Shown piece by piece: positions 9,541 through 17,756 of a stretch of 17,756 nucleotides of DNA (its first letter is position 1; every line of letters starts with the position of its first letter). The stretch lies in contig MPNW01000137.1 in assembly GCA_011800805.1 (NCBI GenBank), positions 1 through 17,756 on the forward strand, written 5' to 3'. Under the pieces are notes generated by a model. That model made no database searches. It was not told the DNA's origin and worked only from the letters and a program-made list of their open reading frames with translations. The DNA is from Hirudo medicinalis (taxonomy: Eukaryota > Annelida > Clitellata > Hirudinida > Hirudinidae). The position numbers were made by a program, and so were the translations under genes.

Positions 9541-11972
9541 ATGTTTCGAAGCTTTCAAAAGTTGTTGTCAGTGTTTTTAAATTGTTCTTGTTAAAACTAA
9601 TTTATCGTGAACATTGCTAATTCACCACTTCTTGAGTGCGCGGTTGAACAATTACTTATTTTGCAGGTTTATTGAGAAAAATTCTCATTACTTTAACACC
9701 ATTTTTACAAGAAAAAGGTCTATGTCTATAAGCGAAACTTCAATAGCTTTGAGACCATTCATTTTTCGGGTTCATCCAGATCTTTGCTCCAAGTATGCAG
9801 TAGAAAAGGTAACTAATTTTATTAAGACATTAAAGTGTTCTAATGTGAAATAGTAATTCTTAATTAAGGAGAATATATCTATTTCAGGCAAAAATTAATG
9901 AAGAATCTCTGAAACAGCTCAATGATTATATTCACAAACTTCACAATAAAGAAGCAGTAAAGCCTTTGAAGCTTGTGTTTCATCTTCGAAGATTGCCTTC
10001 CAGTTTAGAGACAAATGGTTGAGTTGAGTAAATAACCAGTTGTTAATGGAAGTTTGAGTTTACTTGTTCTTTAGGTCCAGAGATGAGGACTGTGCACATT
10101 CACTTGCAATCGACAAGTATCGTTGATACAATAAGCTCCATTCTTAAGGCCTGCAGACTACCTCTTGACTATTTGGAAAGAATTGGAATCAACAAGCATG
10201 CAGTGGTTAATAATGGAAGGCAGAAAGTGACTTTCGAGTGGTATGAATGTGCATTGCATGGCTGTGGAAAATGCTTTATTTTTAGGTTATTTTTACTTAG
10301 GACATCGACACAATCCGATCATGATTTGTGGAAACTTCTGCAGAGATATGAATCAGGTATGTATTATTCAAAGGCTGATGATCAAATCTACAAAGAAGTA
10401 CACACAAGACATCATGCTGAAACCTCCATAAAGTTAGTTCTAATGTTTAAATCTAAAGAGAGTTAGTTTAATGTTTTAACATTTCAGCAAATGGTTCAAG
10501 CAGAACCTGAGAAAGGCCAGGGACAATTCAAAGAAAGTTCAGCCTCTCAGAGATGAGATTGCCAGACTGAAGGCTTTTTTGATGGAAGAGCTTGGATTGG
10601 TCGACATAGAATGGCACAGTGGCTGGACTCTTTCAGCTTTTAACACAGCATTGAAAGGCTTAGAAAAGGTTGCTGCTAAAAACAAGGAAGATTTTGATCT
10701 TAAAGGTTGAACATTGTGGATCTTTGAAGCCATTGTTTATCCTGTCTTATAATTAGTATGATCCATATTGGTGCTTAAGTGTAGTTAATTTTGCTTGCTT
10801 AAACCACCAATAGGTAGAACATTGATATTCAGCAATGAGTTGGGCTTGTCTGTCAATGGAGATATTGTTCTACCTCAGGACACAGTTTCTGATTCATGGA
10901 TTTATGTATGCTCCAAGAATGTATTTTTTGCCAATTAATAATATGGTATTAACAGCCAAACGTCGCAGGTCTGGAATATTGATGCGTACGTACAAATTGA
11001 ATTCAGATCTTGAAATCTTTGGCCAAGTATGACAAAATTCTTAGTGCCATTCCTCGTTATGAATGGGAGCTTCGGGAACTCCTGCGCGGGGCAAGAATTC
11101 TTCCACCCCAGCAGTCGTTGGTGCTTGCTGTGAATTATCTTGATCAGCTGAAGTGGTTAGTGGACTCCATCAAGGAGTACAAAGTGGAGACAGGTGGAAG
11201 AATAATACATGATGTTAGCAAGCTCGAAGTTACTGTTGAATGGTTGGTAATGAATATTTTTGTTGGTTTGCTCTAATCAATTTTTAGCATATTCATTTGG
11301 CTAATTTAAAGAATATTTGCTCATTAATGCAAGGTGTAAATGATGAGATTCAATGGAAGTTGTGCTATCCCACTTAATTGTTTCAAATAAAGAATTATTT
11401 GAATATTGCTGAAATAAAATTTAATAAAATCAAGTTTTATTTTTATTGATATTTGACATTACTCAGCACCACAGGTCCATTGATGATGACAGAATCAGGT
11501 CAAATAATGGTGCCAACTTCATGCCCTGCATTCCTAATATTCGATTACATCAATAGGAATGCTGATGAGGCTATTAAACTTCACAGCAACTTTATCAAGT
11601 CAGTAAAGCTATCGATAATTAGCAGAGTTGCCACTGACTTTAAAATGGCAATAAATTAAAAAAGTTGTTTTTAACAATTTTGATGCAAAAATAAAATTAG
11701 CCTAAATGGAATCATTTAATTTCAGAAGCCAAGTATCAGATGAATCAATTATAAGTTTGTGTCAATCTGCATTGAAGTTGAGAACATTGACACAGGATTC
11801 CAGCATCACACGTCAAAAGATGGTTTCCTGTTGCAAGAGATTGTTGAAACTTAAAGAAGCAGGCTGCCTGAATACAGATATTTCGTCAGCTTGGGTTCGA
11901 GTTGGACAATTTTACACTGTGACTCTGGAAGGAGAAATGTGCATACCATGGAACTTTGAGGACAAGATTTGA
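9541..11972 (+). CDS. TCAIM: TCAIM-like mitochondrial protein
   Basis: Ten exons: 9541-9566, 9667-9808, 9888-10017, 10075-10240, 10301-10432, 10488-10705, 10814-10905, 11007-11242, 11467-11598 and 11726-11972. All join in matching phase at GT-AG sites, giving 506 residues against about 496 in human TCAIM. The N-terminus MFRSFQKLL plus an Arg/Lys-rich stretch without acidic residues fits a mitochondrial presequence. ALRPFIFRVHPDL with a J-domain-like HPD follows, then KINEESLKQLNDY, then the long C-terminal domain (GRTLIFS, SWIYILKSLAKYD) ending in MVSCCKRLL and GEMCIPWNF, which match the vertebrate protein (DUF4460 and DUF4461). In mammals it is a mitochondrial protein that restrains T-cell activation and has been described as a DnaJ-like cochaperone lowering 2-oxoglutarate dehydrogenase. 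The start was chosen because the 26-nt first exon splices in phase 2 through a GTCAGT donor. No canonical AATAAA was found downstream. Confidence 0.9.
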
Positions 11973-13106
11973 AGCTTCAAAGAGAAAGTGAAGATGTTGT
12001 TATATTTCTGCCAAAATAATTTTGAATCTAAAGTCTGAGATGTTGTTCTAAGTGGCAATGTTTAGTTTCAGGAGTATTTCTGCTTAGGCTCAATGGTTTT
12101 TTTCTAGCATGTTATTTACATTTTACTTTCTAGGCATGAAATGGTCTGCTCTTCATATAATTTGTTTTTAACCTAAAGAGAGTTTTTTTTATATTCTTTT
12201 TTCTTGGGAATATGTGCCTTCTCAAATCTGGTCCACAAGACCATTTTCCTTACATGGATTTATTTGATTGTGACAACAATCAATAATAATAATATTATTA
12301 TATTATGTTTATATATTATTATATAATATTATTATTATTACCAAACATCATAAGCGTTGTTTAATCTAGCAGACATTTTTGTGATTTTCTTTGGATATAT
12401 CCATAGCCATTGAGAATTGATTTCTCACCAATGCAATGCTTTACTATATCCAACGTTTTCTTGAACGCATTTATACAGAAGCTGTCATTTGCAAAAAATA
12501 GCGTGCTTCTTGTTTATACGAATTGTTTGTTGTGAACATAACTTTCTCGAAACAATAGCAGCACTTTTTTGCAAAAACGTATAACTGAAAAATTTGGTAG
12601 TGGTATTCCGAAACGGCACACGATAATATAAGCTTAAAATGAGCTAGGTGCAAGCAGATTGTTCGCATGCCTGCCTAACAACGACCTCCAAGTATGCAAT
12701 TCATTGGGAACCTGCTATTTGAGGAATCTTCTCCGTTTACAAAAGCAGTACGCCTTTACAATGTAGAACTCCACATTTCGAACACTTACTATCATTTTAT
12801 TAAACTCGTTTTGGTTTTAAGATTTTAAACATTTCAATATTAATTCCTCAGCCAACGTAACGAAATAAATTAGCTAATTAATAAACGATCGGACATTATT
12901 GCAAAATATCCAAATTGTAGACAATTATTTATTAATAAAACATTAAAAATTATGTTAAGCCTTTTTAAATTTTAAATTATTTATTAATAAGTTACTCGCA
13001 TTACTAAAACGTTGTCAATACTGATGTTGTTGTAAATAAGACAAAGTTGGCGATATTAGAGTTTGTGATCGTTGTTGCTTTTTGAGGATAACAAATTTGA
13101 AAATCA
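11973..13106. other. intergenic spacer between TCAIM and RRP9
   Basis: It holds the 3' UTR of the TCAIM homologue, an AT-only imperfect hairpin of AAT/ATT repeats (about 12282-12340, arms near 25 bp), and a looser inverted repeat with arms at 12488-12510 and 12555-12575. The last roughly 100 bp should hold the RRP9 promoter and 5' UTR; no TATA box was seen. No gene was recognised. Confidence 0.4.
12282..12340. repeat. AT-only imperfect hairpin made of AAT/ATT units
   Basis: AATAATAATAATATTATT on the left can pair with an almost complementary run on the right, separated by a short loop containing GTTTATA. Such runs are common in AT-rich genomes and may mark a microsatellite rather than a functional structure. 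Confidence 0.6.
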
Positions 13107-16100
13107 ATGCCGTCCAAAAAGGCTTTTTTTGCCAAAAAAGAAAAGACCGATCTTAAAGGGAAAGGGTCTCAGAAGCGCAAAAGAGTTGGTGTTTGATAAT
13201 CTAGCTTTTACAAGCACGTGGATAATTGATTTATTCTACATGTGATATGCTGTATGATTTTATGTGATTAATATAATTGGATGACGAGACAATGTATTTA
13301 TAAACAAACACCTAGAAATTGTTTTTTTTTGCTAATGTGCGTATCTTTGAATTATTTAAGACAAATGAAAAAACATTTATATTTGTCTACTTTCTAGTCA
13401 GATAAGTCCTCCACAAATGATGCCAAAGTGAAAAGAAGCAAATTCGAAAATGAGGAGATCACAAGTGAATCAGAAAATGAAGAGTAAGTTATGGAACATA
13501 TTTGCCATAAAATTATGATTGTATTAAATCTCTTCTGTGAAGGTAATTAAGGCTAAATTTACGAATGCATACTTATTGAAAACCTTTAAATGTTGAAAAG
13601 GAAGGAGTTCTTATGGATTTCAAATAATGAACATATAAACATTTTATAAACAAAACCTATTGCTTTTGAGATGTTGCTGAGTCAAATATCAAAAAGTATT
13701 TCATATTAACATTCCATTGTCTATTGTATCTTAAGAGACTTGTGAATGGTTGTAAATGGATTGGAATTAATTTATAATCAGTAAAATTTCTATTAAATGT
13801 TGCGATAGTAATTGACAGCCAATATTTATTTAAATAACTGAGATTTCAATTATTTATTGGTGGTTTTTAATTATAGAGTAGTTAACGAAGTTGAATCTGA
13901 GGAATCTGACCATGAAACTGCACACGAGAAAAGAAATCGTCTTGCAAAGCAAATGCTTGATGAAATCAAAGAAAAAGGTACAAATATGAAAAATGTAAAT
14001 AAATATTATTAATTCTTAAATGTTATTAGATAATGCTATTGTTGTGGCCATGAGTTTATTAATTACTCACAACAAACTTTCAGTTTCTCATGAAGATGAT
14101 GAAGTGAACACATACCTGAAAAGTCAAGTTGTAAGTTTCGATTAAAAATATTAAAAGATTGAAAGATTGAATGAAGCAATCACCTGTTAAAATTGCAGCT
14201 CGAAAGTTGTGGTAGGCTCTTCCATAATGTTGCCGACGAGGTTCGTGTCTTTACCTTGATAATTCATATGAATTTTCTAAATATATTTGAAAAATTTTTT
14301 GTTTGTATAACAGTACAATTGCCCAAACAAAGAGGACACAAAGTTCTGCACTTGGAGTGGATTGGGGATCGTAACATGTGTTGTGTTGTCTTCAGACAAT
14401 AAATTCATCTTCTCCGGCTGCAAGAGCGGACATATTGTAAAATGTAAGAAGCAACGATATTTTGTATAAAAAAGCCTAATTTTCTGTTTCATAACGAACA
14501 GGGTCCCTGCCTGAGTGCACAAAACTTTCAATCATAAAACGAGTCAAAAAGAATGATGAGGGAGCAGTTGGTCATTCAAATGAAGTCAAATGTCTTGCTC
14601 TTTCCAAGGACACCAAGTTCCTTGTGAGCCAACATCACAATTATTTTTTATCTAGAAATCAGTTTTTAATATTTCCAAGGATTTTATTTTATTCACTTTT
14701 GAAATTTTAATGTCCAGGCTTCTGGTGGTAACGAAGAATTTGTGTACATCTGGGATCCAACAACAATGAAACACATCTATACCTTTAAAGGACACAGATC
14801 ATCAATAATGGTCAGCATAAAATCTCTATTTTGTATGTTGTGACATTTTGCAGTTGACATTACTATTATTAATCTCTGCACAAGCCAAAATTATGTTTTT
14901 ATTAATTTTATTAGTGGATGGCTCGAAATGACTTATTTACTAAGTAAAAGTTTCATTTAAATCCGAGACATTGGCATCATTATCATTTGTTTAGAGTCTG
15001 TCCTTTCAAATTGGCACCCACATGCTGTATAGTGGTTCACAAGATAAAAGCATAAAGAGGTGGAACTTGGATGAAATGGCTTATGCAGAAACTCTGTAAG
15101 TGCATTGAAATTGTGGAGATATTAATTTAAAATAGCAGAATTTACTTGATAAATATGACGTCTTGACAATTTCACAATTCATTTGTTCAATCCTTTAGAT
15201 TTGGGCACGAAGATGCAGTGATGTCACTTGATTGTCTCGCTACCGAACGTGCTGTATCATGCGGAGGCAGAGATAATTCTGTCAGGTTTTGGAAAATCCC
15301 TGAGGAATCTCATCTCCTCTTTGGTGGAAAATTGTAGGATATTTGATATTATGATCAATTATTACTTTATACTGGACAATTATGTCATTAGAAATGGTCT
15401 ATTATTGCAGGAACAATATTGATTGTGTGAAGTTCATAGATAACAGGCATTTCCTATCTGCATCCTGTGATAAGTGGGTTTTGATAGAGATATATTTTTG
15501 TAACAATAATGACTTAATGATTTATGCTGGACTTCCTTGACATATCCCATAAATTTATGTTTAATATATTTTAATTGACATTGCAGCAAATTAGCAATTT
15601 GGTCGACAGACAGTAAGAAATACAAAGCTATAGTCAATGATGCTCATGGGGCTTCACAGCACTGGATCTCATCAATTGCAACCTTAAAACAACATGACAT
15701 TGTTGCTTCTGGTAACTTCAGTCTTGAATTATATCAATTGTAATTTATATGTTAATTGTAGTCTTTATTTCAAGGTTGCTATGATGGACATCTAAGATTT
15801 TGGAAAATTGGATCAGAATTCAAAAGCTTAGATGCATTGTTTGACATTCAGCTTGTGAGTTATGACTTTTCTCTTGATTTAATACTTCATTCATTTTGGT
15901 CTGGTGTTTTTTTTAAATTTGTTAAATTGTTCCTTACTCCCTTTTCTGTAGTTAAATACCTTTCATTTAAAGATATTATTTATCTAAAACACATTAGTGA
16001 ATGTAATTTTGATGGGCATCAATTGGTTTTCAGGATGGTTACATAAATAGTCTCCAATTTTCCGACGATGGGCAGTACATCGTGGCCGGAGTTGGAAAAG

Positions 16101-16207
16101 AACATCGTCTGGGCAGATGGTTTGAACCAATAAAGACTGTCAAGAACTCAGTAGCAGTAATCAAGATAAGCAAAAAGAAAACGACTGTATCAAATGGAAA
16201 TTTGTAG
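13107..16207 (+). CDS. RRP9: U3 snoRNP protein RRP9 / U3-55K, WD40 protein
   Basis: Fourteen exons: 13107-13184, 13398-13483, 13877-13977, 14084-14130, 14199-14240, 14314-14443, 14502-14623, 14718-14810, 14995-15095, 15199-15333, 15411-15473, 15587-15711, 15775-15854 and 16034-16207. All junctions are phase-compatible and give 458 residues (human 475). The first 90 residues are a Lys-rich nuclear tail followed by a Glu/Asp/Ser stretch, then a charged helix, as in the family. Seven WD40 blades follow from about residue 132 to 432, for example GHSNEVKCLALS to VYIWD, GHRSSIMSLSF to IKRWN, and GHEDAVMSLDC to VRFWK. The C-terminal GVGKEHRLGRW is an RRP9 hallmark. RRP9 binds the U3 box B/C motif and takes part in pre-18S rRNA processing in the nucleolus. 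The first blade lacks the usual Gly-His start. Confidence 0.95.
13484..13876 (+). other. RRP9 intron 2, longest intron, nothing inside
   Basis: This 393-bp intron was read for box C/D and H/ACA motifs, because genes for ribosome-synthesis proteins often host snoRNAs. No pair of good C and D boxes with a closing stem was found. Confidence 0.5.
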
Positions 16208-16213
16208 GACTGC

Positions 16214-16219
16214 AATAAA
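16214..16219 (+). terminator. polyadenylation signal AATAAA of RRP9
   Basis: AATAAA begins seven bases after the TAG stop and is followed by a T-rich stretch (TTTTTATTGTG), so the 3' UTR must be very short. Confidence 0.65.
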
Positions 16220-16473
16220 TTTTTATTGTGTTGTAAATCAATTTCGTTATTCTTATGAATAAGTTATGGAGTACTGATAAGCCAATTGAGGTTGGGAGAC
16301 TATCGTGTCAATTAATCGTGAAGATCATGACTGTTCGCGGGCGCCCGCTCAGATGTGTACTTGCTTTTTTTGCTTGCTGAAATGAATACATAATTTGAGT
16401 GTAACACATGCCCCCTGGCTTAGCTTGAATTTTATTTAATCCTTCTTGCAGTAACGTTTGAGCTAATTTTGGG
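16220..16473 (+). promoter_or_regulatory. spacer and probable promoter of the HSD17B8-like gene
   Basis: This short gap between the RRP9 polyadenylation signal and the next ATG must contain the promoter. Its one striking sequence is a perfect 12-bp GC palindrome, GCGGGCGCCCGC, at 16337-16348, in an otherwise AT-rich region. Confidence 0.3.
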
Positions 16474-17581
16474 ATGGCTGGATTATTAAGAGGAAAACTG
16501 GCAATTGTTACAGGTACAGATCCAATTCGTTTACAACTAGTCACTTTTCGTGTAGTGGTAGTAGTAGTAGTATTTTATTAATGTCCTCAGCATAACGTGA
16601 TGAATAGGACAAAAACACTTTTCGTATTTGCATCAACTTTAATTTATATTAAAGGTGCGGGGAGTGGAATAGGAGAAGCTTTATGTCACGTTTTGCTGCG
16701 AGAAGGATCGAAGGTTGCTGCAGTGGACATAAATACAATCAGTCCTGACGAATACGCTAGGGCAAAAGTTAAATAACAACAAATTTGAATTATAGGTTAA
16801 GCGAAATTGAAGGTGTTTTGATTAAACAGACTTTAAAGAATTTAGAGCTGATGTAACCTCCAAAAATGAGGTAGAGGAGCTGGTGAAAAATGTCCAAACT
16901 CACTTTGGTTCCGTGCCAGACAGCATCGTTAATTGTGCTGGAATTGTTAATGGTTGTGCTTTGTTTCAAATGACTGAAAAACAATTCGATGATGTTATTC
17001 GAGTCAATCTTAAGGTAATTTGAAAATCATTTTTGTTTGAGATTCTTTTGAATATTTATTATTCAATTCAATTTCGAATATTAAATTGACAACCAAATAT
17101 CTATTTTAGGGTACATATCTTGTATGTCAAGCTATGGCAAAAGCATTGGTAGAGAATCAAAAAAGAAATCTTTCTACTACTGGAGGGTCCATTGTGAACA
17201 TGTCTAGTATTATTGGTAAATCTGGAGCCATTAACCATGCTAACTATTCGGCTTCTAAAGCTGGAGTAATAGGCTTGACTAAAACTGTTGCACAGGAATT
17301 AAGTCATTATAATATCAGATGTAATGCTGTCTTACCCGGTATTATCATAACCCCAATGTCAGACATTATTTCTGATGAACGAAAGGAGAGTATTATGAAT
17401 GATATTCCACTTGGAAGATTTGGAAAACCAGAGGGTTGGAAAAGATACTTTAAGCATGAGTCATTAGTATGTACACTAATTGTTACAATAATCACTTATA
17501 GAGGTGGCTGATCTCTGTGCTTTTCTTCTGTCTGACAAAAGCACCTACATAACTGGAACCTCTATTGAGATCACAGGTTAA
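16474..17581 (+). CDS. HSD17B8: short-chain dehydrogenase/reductase, HSD17B8-like
   Basis: Five exons in the best model, 16474-16513, 16655-16741, 16830-17014, 17110-17434 and 17502-17581, give 238 residues (human HSD17B8 is 261). The nucleotide-binding motif TGAGSGIG is at residues 13-20, VDIN near 37-40, NCAG at 77-80, and the catalytic set is Asn102, Ser137, Tyr150 and Lys154 (YSASK, with the usual 13-residue gap from Ser to Tyr). SKAGVIGLTKT, IRCNAVLPG and YITGTSIEITG closely follow HSD17B8. In mammals this enzyme is the NAD-binding alpha subunit, with CBR4, of the mitochondrial 3-ketoacyl-ACP reductase, and also oxidises estradiol. Two points are odd: the helix after VDIN is nearly absent in any phase-consistent model, and the final G-G-x-x-M tail is missing (see findings). 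A longer exon 2 ending at 16767 has a better sequence but the wrong phase for exon 3. Confidence 0.85.
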
Positions 17582-17628
17582 TTGAGACTATTGATTGAAT
17601 TATAGTATGCGATATTTGAACATAATTT

Positions 17629-17756
17629 ATTGATTAATCTATATTTATTGATTAATCTATATTCTATATTTATTGATTAATCTATATTCTATATTTATTG
17701 ATTAATCTATATTCTATATTTATTGATTAATCTATATTCTATATTTATTGATTAAT
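17629..17756. repeat. 25-bp satellite-like tandem repeat, runs off right edge
   Basis: ATTGATTAAT begins at 17629, 17647, 17672, 17697, 17722 and 17747. The spacing is 18 bp for the first unit and exactly 25 bp for the next four. The first unit lacks a 7-bp piece (CTATATT) that is doubled in the later ones. The later units look identical, which points to recent expansion. The array continues beyond the window. Confidence 0.95.

Noticed and set aside
10357..10432. GTATGT donor at 10357 as the end of TCAIM exon 5
   Set aside because: It gives the wrong phase for the next exon. Reading on to the AA|GTTAGT donor at 10433 restores phase and keeps the frame open.
10956..11006. Possible 21-nt microexon in TCAIM (GTCTGG to GCGTAC)
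   Set aside because: The phases allow it, but the product aligns better with the vertebrate protein when exon 7 joins directly to 11007: the Trp, Leu and Tyr spacing after SW then matches without a gap.
12471..12668. 65-codon minus-strand open frame in the TCAIM-RRP9 spacer
   Set aside because: No family resemblance, no splice context, and it overlaps the inverted repeat.
14193..14402. Plus-strand open frame running through an RRP9 intron
   Set aside because: It overlaps RRP9 exons 5 and 6 but in part in the wrong frame; the WD40 frame with introns removed explains the coding signal.
1..17756. CRISPR array, operon, tRNA or rRNA genes
   Set aside because: The window is a spliced animal genome segment. 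The tandem repeats have no spacers of constant length, and no cloverleaf or rRNA sequence was recognised; the only tRNA-like signal is the SINE B box.

Overview
The window reads as nuclear DNA of an invertebrate animal with a compact, AT-rich genome. The genes are split by many short GT-AG introns (about 50-400 bp), most exons join in consistent phase, polyadenylation signals are AATAAA, and the spacers hold a Tc1-like transposon end, two copies of a tRNA-like SINE and several micro- and minisatellites. Nothing prokaryotic was seen. The style resembles a tunicate such as Ciona, but the species cannot be settled from the sequence alone.

Layout. (1) Left edge to about 780: the N-terminal part of a Tc1/mariner transposase (minus strand, running off the left edge), SINE copy 1 and a 33-bp tandem repeat. 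These probably lie in an intron of the next gene. (2) 818-3552, minus: the 5' part of an immunoglobulin-superfamily gene with a signal peptide and five Ig domains, continuing off the left edge. (3) 3553-7300: promoter-side microsatellite, SINE copy 2, and a poorly resolved stretch with small coding-like minus-strand segments carrying W-L motifs (5817-6425). (4) 7359-8963, minus: a four-exon homologue of NCOA4, the ferritin autophagy receptor, with seven copies of an F-x-F-D-F motif. (5) 9541-11972, plus: a ten-exon homologue of TCAIM, a mitochondrial matrix protein, head to head with NCOA4. (6) 13107-16207, plus: a fourteen-exon homologue of RRP9 (U3-55K), a seven-bladed WD40 protein of the U3 snoRNP. 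(7) 16474-17581, plus: a short-chain dehydrogenase closest to HSD17B8, followed by a 25-bp satellite that runs off the right edge.

Most of these are conserved housekeeping genes. NCOA4 (iron release), TCAIM (mitochondrial protein control) and HSD17B8 (mitochondrial fatty-acid synthesis) share a loose mitochondrial and iron theme, but nothing shows that they act as one system. The points most worth checking are the NCOA4 motif array, the W-L motif segments just downstream of it on the same strand, and two places where the best gene model needs an irregular splice site or lacks an expected structural element. All exon models were built by hand from splice signals, reading phase and remembered family sequences; no database search was run.
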